The position numbers and the translations under genes are program-made. Shown here one piece after another: positions 57,545 through 64,000 of a stretch of 64,000 nt of DNA. The notes under the pieces are model-generated. The model was not told where the DNA came from. It searched no databases and saw only the letters and a program-made list of their open reading frames with translations. The stretch comes from Myroides sp. 1354 (GTDB lineage Bacteria > Bacteroidota > Bacteroidia > Flavobacteriales > Flavobacteriaceae), in assembly GCF_030324495.1 (NCBI RefSeq), contig NZ_JACAGN010000002.1, positions 124,001 through 188,000 on the forward strand, written 5' to 3'. The number at the start of each line of letters is the position of its first letter. Position 1 is the stretch's first letter.

Positions 57545-57920
57545 ACCGGAATTTGTAGAACAGATTTTTAAGGGTAAAAAGAAATTTGAATATAGAAAAA
57601 GTATTTTTGCCAACCATGAAGTTAGTTCTGTAGTGATTTATTCGACGATGCCAGTAGGCAGAATTGTCGGAGAATTTAGTATTTCACAAGTATTAATGGA
57701 CACACCTGAACAAATATGGAGAGATACTAAACAGAAATCAGGGATAACTAAAACTTTCTATGATCTCTACTTTGAAAATAGGAATAAAGCCTACGCTCTA
57801 GAAATAGGAGAATTAACAGAATACAAAACTCCAATTAATCCATATGAACTAATTGATGGATTTGTTCCACCTCAATCTTTTAGATACCTTAATGAAAACT
57901 CTATCTTGATTAATAATTAA
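57522..57920 (+). CDS. ASCH-domain protein
   Basis: 132 residues, one ASCH domain of the PUA-like superfamily. The typical N-terminus is MKILLSIKPEFVEQIFKGKK with FEYRKSIF, then SSVVIYSTMPVGRIVGEFSI and EIGELTEYKTPINPYEL, ending PPQSFRYLN. ASCH proteins include E. coli YqfB, which hydrolyses N4-acetylcytidine, and RNA-binding members. It overlaps the GNAT fusion gene by 23 bases; 11 bases later comes a P-loop kinase gene. An acetyl-adding enzyme next to a potential acetyl-removing one is notable. Confidence 0.85.
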   Translation: MKILLSIKPEFVEQIFKGKKKFEYRKSIFANHEVSSVVIYSTMPVGRIVGEFSISQVLMDTPEQIWRDTKQKSGITKTFYDLYFENRNKAYALEIGELTEYKTPINPYELIDGFVPPQSFRYLNENSILINN

Positions 57921-57931
57921 GCTTTTACTTT

Positions 57932-58450
57932 ATGAAAAATATCATTTTTATTGGAGGTATTCATGGTAGTGGAAAAGGTCATATCTGTAATTTAATAGTA
58001 CAAGAAAAAGAGATACAACATTTAACAGCCAGTGAAGTACTCAAGTGGGAAGATTTTAGTACTCAGGAAGAAAAAAAGGTTGATGATATTAGCAAGACTC
58101 AAGATAGGTTAATCACAAATTTAAGAGCTATTGTTAAAGAGAACCAGGAGTATTTATTAGATGGGCATTATTGTTTATTAAACAAAGACAAAGTTCCTGA
58201 AAAAGTTCCTGTACAAACCTTTATGGATATTAATCCGAGTAAACTAATATTAGTTATTGCAGATCCACAAATTATCAAGGAAAGGCTTGAACAACGAGAT
58301 TCAAAAAAATATGAACTCAATTTGATTGAAGAATTTCAAGATTTAGAATTAGATTTTGCTAAAGAACTAAGTTCTATACTCAATGTTGAATTATTAATTC
58401 TTGACAGCCAAGAATTTGATAAAGAAAACCTATTAAAATATCTGGATTAA
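57932..58450 (+). CDS. P-loop nucleotide/nucleoside kinase-like ATPase
   Basis: 172 residues. Walker A is GGIHGSGKG (residues 8-16). LTASEVLKWEDFS and YLLDGHYCLLNKDKVPEKVP resemble the substrate-binding and Walker B parts of small NMP-kinase-like proteins. IADPQIIKERLEQRDSKKY is a lid-like region with conserved arginine/lysine. No transmembrane part. The family is found with ASCH/GNAT genes in accessory loci; the substrate is unknown. It is the last gene before a terminator at 58473. Confidence 0.82.
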   Translation: MKNIIFIGGIHGSGKGHICNLIVQEKEIQHLTASEVLKWEDFSTQEEKKVDDISKTQDRLITNLRAIVKENQEYLLDGHYCLLNKDKVPEKVPVQTFMDINPSKLILVIADPQIIKERLEQRDSKKYELNLIEEFQDLELDFAKELSSILNVELLILDSQEFDKENLLKYLD

Positions 58451-58472
58451 TTCCATGCTAACAAATACAGAC

Positions 58473-58500
58473 AAAGCCGTAAATATTACGGCTTTAATTT
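58473..58500 (+). terminator. Rho-independent terminator of the GNAT-ASCH-kinase operon
   Basis: AAAGCCGTAA/TTACGGCTTT perfect stem with a 3-base loop, followed by AATTTTTAT. It lies 22 bases after the kinase stop codon and inside the first codons of the longest version of the next ORF. Confidence 0.85.
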
Positions 58501-58529
58501 TTATAACATTTTTAATTGGATATAAACCT

Positions 58530-59189
58530 ATGTTTAAAGAGATTTTAGGAGATATCATTGGAGGAGCTTTGGCAGTTGTGGGAGGAATAATTGCTGCACG
58601 GTATGCTTTAATTATAACTAAGAAAAAAGAAAAAGAAGAAGAAAAACAAATTCTAACTGATATTCAAATTAGTTTTACCAATATATTAGAGAAGCTAATA
58701 ATACCAGAATTAAATCTAATTCAAAATCTAAAGACAGAAAGTCTAGAACAGTTTGAAAAAAATATTTATTTCATACCTTCTAAAGATTTTTTCTTAGTTC
58801 TAAATCGAGATTTTATGTCTTTTTTCGATCTTAATTTAGTTCAAAAACTTTTTATTCAAAAGAAAACAGACATCTATAAGTTATATGATATAATAACTAG
58901 ATTAGATTATTTAAAAGATAATACTCCCACTCATATAGTAAGTCTCTGTAAAGATGACGTAGAAACATTAACAATATATAGTAATAATGCTTTTTCTAAA
59001 CTTAAAGAGTCAAAAAAAGAAAATGACTTAATTAATATAGAAAAATTCACGCATGATAGAGAGTATATTGATAACCAAATAGAAAGCAAAAATAATAAAT
59101 GTCTTAATGACTTAACCAGTTTCTTTGATACAATTGAAGATACTAAAAGCTTAATTGAAGAGTTATTAGTTGATTTAAATAAACAATAA
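58530..59189 (+). CDS. membrane-anchored coiled-coil protein, unknown function
   Basis: 219 residues from the ATG at 58530 (MFKEILGDIIGGALAVVGGI). The frame is open from 58455, but that start lies upstream of a terminator hairpin. One N-terminal membrane helix (about residues 6-30) is followed by a lysine/glutamate-rich helical cytoplasmic part (KKKEKEEEKQILTDIQISFTNILEKLI and on to the end). The architecture resembles small membrane-anchored accessory or abortive-infection-like proteins, but no family is recognised. Very AT-rich, unlike the housekeeping genes. Confidence 0.7.
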   Translation: MFKEILGDIIGGALAVVGGIIAARYALIITKKKEKEEEKQILTDIQISFTNILEKLIIPELNLIQNLKTESLEQFEKNIYFIPSKDFFLVLNRDFMSFFDLNLVQKLFIQKKTDIYKLYDIITRLDYLKDNTPTHIVSLCKDDVETLTIYSNNAFSKLKESKKENDLINIEKFTHDREYIDNQIESKNNKCLNDLTSFFDTIEDTKSLIEELLVDLNKQ

Positions 59190-59210
59190 CCTGTCCTTTT
59201 TTACCCTATC

Positions 59211-59249
59211 AATCCTTTCCATTTTTGCATTATGGAAAGGATTATTTTT
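59211..59249 (+). terminator. perfect 12-bp hairpin overlapping the next start codon
   Basis: AATCCTTTCCAT (59211-59222) pairs fully with ATGGAAAGGATT (59232-59243), followed by ATTTTTT. As a terminator it would end the coiled-coil gene. It also hides the ATG at 59232 of the following small ORF inside the stem. Confidence 0.8.
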
Positions 59250-59465
59250 TGGTTGGAATCCAAGGATTCACCCTATATGGAAGGTTTAGATTTATACGAA
59301 TCTTTACCCAATCACAACAAGAACTTAACGCGTAACCTTAGACGCAATGAAACCGCTTTGAATCGACAGAAGCTTCGATATGAATTGAAGAAATATATCG
59401 ATGTACAACCCAAACAAAGTACAGCTGTATCCAAGTCAACTCTGATACCAACTACACCAATGTAA
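59232..59465 (+). CDS. small helical protein of the mobile-element type
   Basis: 77 residues. The conserved-looking core is IIFWLESKDSPYMEGLDLYE and NHNKNLTRNLRRNETALNRQ, then KLRYELKKYI. It resembles short proteins of Bacteroidota phages and integrative elements that carry a W-L-YxxGLxLYExxxxN pattern. The tail (QPKQSTAVSKSTLIPTTPM) overlaps the 3' end of the reverse-strand integrase fragment. The ATG lies within a hairpin. Function unknown; the gene is probably part of the decayed element. Confidence 0.6.
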   Translation: MERIIFWLESKDSPYMEGLDLYESLPNHNKNLTRNLRRNETALNRQKLRYELKKYIDVQPKQSTAVSKSTLIPTTPM

Positions 59466-59723
59466 CCAAATTCCCTTGTTGTGTTTCCTTACGCGTTGCT
59501 TCTTTTCATCGAAGTCATTCATCGGTACAAAAATTTGCAGGGGGATTCGCTTCATTTCCTTGTTCAAAAAGAGTTGAACATATAAAGCATTGGTTCCATC
59601 AACCCTTGTATAGTCTTTCTTTACAATGACTTTGAAGGTTATTTTGTTCGTAAACTTACCAATCGAATTTTGTGGGAAGTTATTTGGGAAACAATATGGG
59701 TTTTTTGAGATTTTGTCTGTCAT
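59436..59723 (-). pseudogene. truncated tyrosine-recombinase (integrase), N-terminal arm-binding domain only
   Basis: The 95-residue reading frame contains ITFKVIVKKDYTRVDGTNAL, YVQLFLNKEMKRIPLQIFV and PMNDFDEKKQRVRKHNK. This matches the N-terminal Arm-DNA-binding domain of Bacteroidota phage-type integrases (about the first 90 of 400 residues). The core-binding and catalytic domains (R...HxxR...Y) are missing; after HNKGI the frame enters unrelated sequence and stops. It lies about 95 bases from the 3' end of tRNA-Arg, the usual position of an integrase next to its attachment site. Confidence 0.75.
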
Positions 59724-59768
59724 GATTTTTTTTTAAAAGGGAATCATAAATCCCTTACCAATAGCGAC

Positions 59769-59805
59769 TTACAGTGTTTTGAAAAGACAACATAAAACAC
59801 TGTAA
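59769..59805. repeat. 12-bp inverted repeat next to tRNA-Arg
   Basis: TTACAGTGTTTT and AAAACACTGTAA, with 13 bases between. It sits between the integrase fragment and the tRNA 3' end. It could be an integrase core/arm site or a tRNA terminator (the T tract is poor). Confidence 0.6.
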
Positions 59806-59817
59806 ATCACCTGTTTG

Positions 59818-59891
59818 CGTCCGCGGAAGGGCTCGAACCCTCAACCCTCAGAGCCGAAATCTGATATTCTATCCAATTGAACTACGCGGAC
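59818..59891 (-). tRNA. tRNA-Arg (TCG)
   Basis: A 74-base cloverleaf on the reverse strand: acceptor GTCCGCG/CGCGGAC, anticodon stem TCAGA/TCTGA with loop TTTCGGC (anticodon TCG), T arm GAGGG-TTCGAGC-CCTTC, discriminator G. CCA is not encoded. Its 3' end faces the accessory island to the left. Confidence 0.93.
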
Positions 59892-59903
59892 CAACCAAAA
59901 AAT

Positions 59904-60356
59904 TTATTTTGTCAATAGTGTTTTTACTATTGTTGAAATCGTTTTTCCATCTGCTTTCCCAGCTAATTCTTTTGATGCCATTCCCATTACTTGTCCCATA
60001 GCAGCCATTCCTGCATGGTTTCCATCAGCAATAATCTTAGCGATAATTGCTTCTACTTCTTCATTAGATAATTGTTCTGGTAAAAACTGCTCGATAATAG
60101 CCACTTGTGCTAATTCAGGTTCTGCTAAATCTGCTCTTCCTTGTTCTGAGAAAATGGCAGCACTGTCTTTGCGTTGTTTTACCAATTTCTGCAAGATCTT
60201 GATCTCCTCTTCTTCGCTGATTTCTTCCTTAGAACCAGATTGAGTTTGCGCTAATAACAATTCTGCCTTAACTGCTCTAAGTGCTTCTAAAGCGATACTA
60301 TCCTTTGATTTCATGGCGCTTTTCATCGCATCCATAATATTTGCTTGTAAACTCAT
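59904..60356 (-). CDS. GatB/YqeY-domain protein
   Basis: About 150 residues from the ATG at 60356 (MSLQANIMDAMKSAMKSKDS). The frame is open to 60404, but the promoter at 60377-60404 lies in that extension. The YqeY domain reads LEALRAVKAELLLAQ, EEEEIKILQKLVKQRKDSA, IIEQFLPEQLSNEEVEAIIAKII and MAAMGQVMGMASKELAGKADG. It is related to the tail of GatB of the tRNA-dependent amidotransferase; its own role is uncertain. Confidence 0.93.
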   Translation of the reverse strand: MSLQANIMDAMKSAMKSKDSIALEALRAVKAELLLAQTQSGSKEEISEEEEIKILQKLVKQRKDSAAIFSEQGRADLAEPELAQVAIIEQFLPEQLSNEEVEAIIAKIIADGNHAGMAAMGQVMGMASKELAGKADGKTISTIVKTLLTK

Positions 60357-60376
60357 CTCTTTTTTATTTGATTTTG

Positions 60377-60404
60377 CAAAGATATAAAAAAGCCGAGAAA
60401 ACAA
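60377..60404 (-). promoter_or_regulatory. promoter of the YqeY-family gene
   Basis: On the reverse strand TTG (60402-60404) and TATCTTTG (60377-60384) with a 17-base spacer; about 20 bases before the chosen start codon. Confidence 0.7.
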
Positions 60405-60586
60405 GAAAAATTCACCTTTTTTACTTTCATTCTCCCTCTTTTTTTCTCCACAGAAGGAATATCTTTCCCTCTTATCCTACCCAAATTTAAGCCCATTGAA
60501 TCATGTGCAAAAATCTCTCTTGACCCAATCATCCTTTATATACTCTCGGTAAAACGTTAAAATAGAGCGTAAAGCTAGCATATTCC

Positions 60587-61504
60587 ATGGAAAATTTTAT
60601 TTTTACAACCAATAAAATATTTTTAGAAAACACTATTTTACCCCTTCTTATAATGTTATCTTCTATCGAACTAAAATCCATCTATGGATTTGATGCTGGC
60701 ACAGCCACTTACTTGACTGAAAATGATACTCTTTTTCAGCAACACAAAGACGTTTATCAACTCCTTTGGCTACAAAAAGGAAAGGTATCCGTTATCATGT
60801 CAACCAACAAAAAAGAACTAACTGAAGGTAATTGTTTATTTTTAGGTAAAAATGAACTATTTCGACTAACAGCAGATGAAAGTTATACGCTCGCCTATGT
60901 GCAATTTACGGACAACTTTTATTGTCGTACAGAAGTAGATCGTCACTTCTTAGATAAATGTGTCTTTTTTGACAACACAAAAGCGATTAATTCTATAACA
61001 CTCAAACCTGAACAAGAGGCCTTTGCACAATATTACTTTGATTGTTTACTCAAATTGAAAGACAAGAAGTATAGCAACTTAAATTATATGACCACTCATA
61101 ATATTATTGAACGCGTCTTACTCTTTATTATGGCCTGTCATATTAATACTTATGTTGAATTTAATAAAGAAAAGCTATCGCCTGCTCAATTGTCTAAGGT
61201 AATTCTGTTTAATGAGTTGATAAAATCGAACATTCGCACAGAGCGTCATGTGCAGTTTTATGCAGATAAAATGAAAATTACTGTACCAAAGCTCAATGAA
61301 ATTAGCAAAGAGATCTATGGGACTACGCCTAAGAAAATTATCGCTAGTGCGGTAGTCAATGAGATTAAACTCTTGCTAAAGCACACCCCTATGACAATTA
61401 AGGAAATTGCCTATGAACTAAATTTTGAAGATACGAGCAATTTTACACGCTTTTTCATGACAGCTACGGGATTAAGCCCAAAAGAATACAGGGACAATTT
61501 ATAA
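60587..61504 (+). CDS. AraC-family transcriptional regulator
   Basis: 305 residues from ATG 60587; MLSSIELKSIYGFDAG (ATG 60653) is an alternative start. The N-terminal sensor part resembles a cupin (VYQLLWLQKGKVSVIMSTNKKELTEGNCLFLGKNELF). The C-terminal AraC DNA-binding domain contains FYADKMKITVPKLNEISKEIYG and MTIKEIAYELNFEDTSNFTRFF ... TGLSPKEYRDNL. A terminator follows at 61554-61588. It stands upstream of the secreted-protein/chaperone genes and is a candidate regulator of them. Confidence 0.9.
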   Translation: MENFIFTTNKIFLENTILPLLIMLSSIELKSIYGFDAGTATYLTENDTLFQQHKDVYQLLWLQKGKVSVIMSTNKKELTEGNCLFLGKNELFRLTADESYTLAYVQFTDNFYCRTEVDRHFLDKCVFFDNTKAINSITLKPEQEAFAQYYFDCLLKLKDKKYSNLNYMTTHNIIERVLLFIMACHINTYVEFNKEKLSPAQLSKVILFNELIKSNIRTERHVQFYADKMKITVPKLNEISKEIYGTTPKKIIASAVVNEIKLLLKHTPMTIKEIAYELNFEDTSNFTRFFMTATGLSPKEYRDNL

Positions 61505-61553
61505 CTTCAACTTATAGCAAATTTCGCCTTTTGCGAATATTACAACATCTGAA

Positions 61554-61588
61554 AAGCCATAAACCCAGTGTTTTATGGTTTTTTTTAT
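61554..61588 (+). terminator. terminator of the AraC-type gene
   Basis: GCCATAAA/TTTATGG with an 8-base loop, followed by eight T. Confidence 0.85.
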
Positions 61589-61804
61589 CCACCACACTCA
61601 TTATTATATTCGTAAAAAGCCCACTAAGATTCCTTTTTGACTTTACAAATTGAGAGTAAAAAACAGATTTTAAGTGTTTTTTGGCAATTTTAGATAAAAA
61701 TGACCATTCTTTCGAGAGAATTGACCTATAATGAGAAGCTCAGCTACTATACTTTTGTCTCATCAAAACAAATAAAAAAAAACACTTAAAAAAATATCTC
61801 GAAA
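61589..61804 (+). promoter_or_regulatory. regulatory gap before the three-paralogue locus
   Basis: About 215 bases without coding potential. TACTTTTG at 61750-61757 matches TAnnTTTG; the nearest TTG (61721) lies 26 bases upstream, longer than usual, which would be consistent with activator dependence. It leaves a 5' leader of about 40 A-rich bases. Confidence 0.5.
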
Positions 61805-62365
61805 ATGAAAACAACATTCAAATTAGCATTAGTAGCCGCTTTATCTTTCATCAGTGTAACATCATTTGCTCAAGAGGGCAACAAAAAAAGTTCGGGGACT
61901 ACTAACCTAAACGTTAATTTGTCAGACGTATATGAGCTAAACGTAACCAATGCGTCAGTAACTATTCCAATGAATACTGTGGAGCAATTCCAAAAAGGAA
62001 GTACCTCAGGGGAGTTGAAAAACCACTTAGAAGTAACCGCTACACAAAAATATGAGATCAAAGTAGTTGCAAGTAGTGACTTAAACAACAGTGGGGTTAC
62101 TATTCCAGTAAACACAGTAGAAGTGAGAATTAAAGGTAATACAAACTTAGCAGAAGGAGCAGCACCAAGTAACTTCACTGCTTCACACAATATTGCACAA
62201 TTGGCAACTACAGAGAGTTCACCTTTAGTAACAACTTCAGCAGGGACAGCAAAAATGGGATATGCGGTAGAGTATGCCATTCCAGCAAGTCAAACAGCTG
62301 CATATACAGATAAAAAAGAAGGAACTTATACAACTACAGTAACTTACAATTTATACGCATTATAA
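61805..62365 (+). CDS. secreted beta-rich protein, paralogue 1 (pilin/coat-like)
   Basis: 186 residues with a signal peptide (ALVAALSFISVTSFAQ). The mature part is rich in Thr, Asn, Ser and Val and predicted all-beta: NLNVNLSDVYELNVTNASVT, EQFQKGSTSGELKNHLEVTA, QKYEIKVVASS, and the end KKEGTYTTTVTYNLYAL. The same plan recurs in the next two genes. No cysteine pair is present. It looks like a subunit of a secreted or surface fibre, in the style of spore-coat-U/DUF4402 proteins, but no family can be named with confidence. Its own terminator suggests it is made in excess. Confidence 0.7.
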   Translation: MKTTFKLALVAALSFISVTSFAQEGNKKSSGTTNLNVNLSDVYELNVTNASVTIPMNTVEQFQKGSTSGELKNHLEVTATQKYEIKVVASSDLNNSGVTIPVNTVEVRIKGNTNLAEGAAPSNFTASHNIAQLATTESSPLVTTSAGTAKMGYAVEYAIPASQTAAYTDKKEGTYTTTVTYNLYAL

Positions 62366-62392
62366 TACAAAAAAAAACGAATCTTCCTTTTT

Positions 62393-62432
62393 ATCTACTG
62401 TCACACCACAAGTGTAACAGTAGATTTTTTTT
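62393..62432 (+). terminator. Rho-independent terminator after paralogue 1
   Basis: ATCTACTGT-ACAC / GTGT-ACAGTAGAT stem with small bulges, followed by eight T. Confidence 0.88.
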
Positions 62433-62583
62433 GTCCTTATAGCATGAATAAAAGCGAAGTTTTTAGTTGTGAACTCCATTGAGAAGTTTAGCTTCTATTT
62501 ACCTACAAACCCGCTAAAAATGTCAGAATTTACTTAATTTATCCATTTATTAGTGGTAAATTTAACCTAGATAATTTGATGAA

Positions 62584-63096
62584 ATGCGAAAAATCCTAGC
62601 CCCTTTATTCCTGTTATTTAGTTTTGTTCTTTTTGCACAAAATTCAGCTCAAAGTAACTTGCATGTTGTTTTGAAGCCTATTCAGTCGATTAAAATTAAC
62701 GACCAACAACAGAACATTAATTTGTCTTTTGAAACAGTAGAGGATTATACCAAAGGCAAGATTAGCGATCAAGCAGATCACATCGAAATTATGAGCAGTG
62801 GTACTTATGAAATACGCGTAGTCGCTAATAGTCCTTTGCAGCATGATTCGGATGAGATTCGATTGGAAAACATTAGATTAAATCCAAGTTTAGGGGGGAT
62901 TGGTGAGTTTAGAGATAATATTTCACTCCTTCCTGTTTCGCTTTCCTTGAGAGAAAAGAACATGATCCAATCCAATATCGGAGATGTCAAACGCACCTTT
63001 AATGTGTCGTATAAAATGAATGCCTCAGAAGAGTTATTAAATAAACCTATAGGTACTTATAGTACAGTGATTACTTATACTATTTTATCTTTGTAA
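62584..63096 (+). CDS. secreted beta-rich protein, paralogue 2
   Basis: 170 residues with a signal peptide (PLFLLFSFVLFAQ). The body mirrors paralogue 1: LHVVLKPIQSIKINDQQQNI, VEDYTKGKISDQADHIEIMS, GTYEIRVVANS, and the end PIGTYSTVITYTILSL. It starts about 150 bases after the terminator of paralogue 1 and is followed after 8 bases by paralogue 3. Surface-structure subunit is inferred from the chaperone gene downstream. Confidence 0.7.
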   Translation: MRKILAPLFLLFSFVLFAQNSAQSNLHVVLKPIQSIKINDQQQNINLSFETVEDYTKGKISDQADHIEIMSSGTYEIRVVANSPLQHDSDEIRLENIRLNPSLGGIGEFRDNISLLPVSLSLREKNMIQSNIGDVKRTFNVSYKMNASEELLNKPIGTYSTVITYTILSL

Positions 63097-63104
63097 TTTG
63101 CAAC

Positions 63105-63638
63105 GTGTACAAAAAAATTATATTTACGCTTTTTTTACTTTGGACGACTACTGTCCTTTGGGCACAAATTGGATCCACAAAGGCTAAAATTGTGTTGAAT
63201 TTCCGGGAACAACAATCCTTAATTATCAATCATCCCTCTGTAGATTTGAACCTCAACAAAGGGACAGGCTATGTCAAAGGAGTGGAAACGGGTGTACTAA
63301 AAAATCACTTGTTGATTCAGTGCTCAACTCCATATGAATTGACTGTACGTTCGATTAATGCGTTTTTTCAATATGAAAACTCTCTTTCTGCCTTACCTGT
63401 TTCTATTGTCCAAATCAAACCGAGCTTGACGGTTTCAACCGCGGTTGATTTTCCTTTGCAATTGAGAACAGTTGATTTGACTATAAATCCTCAACTCCTC
63501 CTGCAATCGAATAACAGAGGAAATAGCCAACAGTTGGATGTCAATTACACCATTCCAGCGCAAAATATTGGATATACCTTGAATCAGAAAGCGGGAACCT
63601 ATCAAACCACCATCGTCTATACGCTATTACCTCACTAA
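63105..63638 (+). CDS. secreted beta-rich protein, paralogue 3
   Basis: 177 residues from a GTG start at 63105 (no ATG fits the signal peptide FTLFLLWTTTVLWAQ). Body: AKIVLNFREQQSLIINHPSV, GTGYVKGVETGVLKNHLLIQ, STPYELTVRSIN, end QKAGTYQTTIVYTLLPH. This is the same YxKG...G.L..HL.....YE..V and GTY.T...YTLL pattern as paralogues 1 and 2. Eight bases after paralogue 2 and 18 bases before the chaperone gene, so these three form an operon. Confidence 0.7.
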   Translation: MYKKIIFTLFLLWTTTVLWAQIGSTKAKIVLNFREQQSLIINHPSVDLNLNKGTGYVKGVETGVLKNHLLIQCSTPYELTVRSINAFFQYENSLSALPVSIVQIKPSLTVSTAVDFPLQLRTVDLTINPQLLLQSNNRGNSQQLDVNYTIPAQNIGYTLNQKAGTYQTTIVYTLLPH

Positions 63639-63656
63639 TTAATTGCTTTATTTACA

Positions 63657-64000
63657 ATGAGAAAAACACTTTTTTTATTTTTTATTTTAAGTTCTATTGC
63701 TTCATTTGCACAAGCAGGACTCTCCATTTCACCTGGGAAAATGTATTTTAAAAATGCTGCTGGTACTGTTGCTACGCAAAAAGTCCGCATTGCAAATCCC
63801 AACGATAAAGCAGTTGAAGTAGGAGTATCTTTGGGCGATTGGAACTATGATGATAAAGGAAGTAACCATATTGCAGAAATGAATACCCTATCAAATTCAG
63901 CGGCAAATTGGATTCAGGTATTGCCTAACTCTTATTTTGTCATTGAACCGAATGAAATAAAAGAAGTAGATATTATTTTAAATACCCCTTCCACCTTGTC
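63657..64000 (+). CDS. PapD-like periplasmic chaperone, N-terminal part (runs off the window)
   Basis: From ATG 63657: signal peptide MRKTLFLFFILSSIASFAQA, then LSISPGKMYFKNAAGTVATQ, KVRIANPNDKAVEVGVSLGD and WIQVLPNSYFVIEPNEIKEVDI. The pattern (SPxxxxF, V.I.N......V......, P.......P.E...V.I) is the first immunoglobulin domain of PapD-like pilus chaperones. About 114 residues are visible; the second domain and any usher lie beyond the window. It directly follows the three secreted paralogues, supporting a chaperone-assisted assembly locus. Confidence 0.72.
   Translation, partial: MRKTLFLFFILSSIASFAQAGLSISPGKMYFKNAAGTVATQKVRIANPNDKAVEVGVSLGDWNYDDKGSNHIAEMNTLSNSAANWIQVLPNSYFVIEPNEIKEVDIILNTPSTL

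Noticed and set aside
61570..61583. 12-base match between the AraC gene terminator and the inverted repeat near tRNA-Arg (CAGTGTTTTATG)
   Set aside because: Short, AT-rich and part of a terminator stem; likely chance.

Overview
The window looks like a chromosomal segment of a Bacteroidota bacterium, almost certainly a member of the Flavobacteriaceae. Supporting signs are low GC, the complete gliding/type IX secretion core gldKLMN, a short RpoD-type sigma factor without region 1.1, many promoters with the Bacteroidota -7 element TAnnTTTG, scarce Shine-Dalgarno sequences, and the conserved flavobacterial order miaB / sigma-54 activator / lptE / TPR / secG / groES / groEL. A gene resembling trimethylamine monooxygenase, together with the general gene content, makes a Myroides-like organism plausible. 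That genus call is inference.

Layout. 1-11.4 kb holds housekeeping genes: a GSCFA protein fragment, alaS, an M23 peptidase with a MerR regulator, LemA and two TPM-domain proteins, a large outer-membrane beta-barrel protein, and the GTPases der and era. 11.5-16.5 kb is an accessory patch. It has a CatB-like xenobiotic acetyltransferase, then two initiator tRNA genes lying in exact 132-bp direct repeats. Between them sit a peroxiredoxin-like gene, an AraC regulator, an alpha/beta hydrolase and a flavodoxin-fold quinone reductase. A decayed outer-membrane protein gene follows the second tRNA. 16.5-22.5 kb holds a small membrane protein, an SseB/TPR protein, a small hydrolase, a secreted protein, an ABC-F ATPase and a DAO-type oxidoreductase. 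22.6-31 kb holds gldN, gldM, gldL and gldK (transcribed K to N), an arginase-family enzyme and topA. 31.7-38.6 kb is the miaB-to-groEL block.

38.7-50.5 kb is mostly housekeeping: a PNPOx-family oxidase, rpe, lipB, a YqaE/Pmp3 peptide of 54 residues, lysS, rpoD, a trimethylamine monooxygenase behind a long and strongly structured 5' leader, panE, rpsO-pnp and a GAF-domain protein. 50.6-53.8 kb is a three-gene metal-handling set (HYC/CC-rich protein, TonB receptor, HMA metallochaperone). 53.8-59.9 kb is a low-GC accessory island ending at a tRNA-Arg gene, with a truncated integrase beside that tRNA. It carries a nucleoside-deoxyribosyltransferase-like protein and a compact operon of GNAT plus PUA-like fusion, ASCH protein and P-loop kinase, closed by its own terminator. 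60-64 kb holds a YqeY-family protein, an AraC-type regulator, three related secreted proteins in tandem and the start of a PapD-like chaperone gene. The last group looks like the beginning of a surface-structure assembly locus.

The strongest candidates for undescribed biology are the tmm leader RNA (45474-45728), the GNAT-PUA/ASCH/kinase operon (56495-58450), the three-paralogue plus chaperone locus (61805-64000, continuing beyond the window), and the cassette between duplicated initiator tRNA genes.
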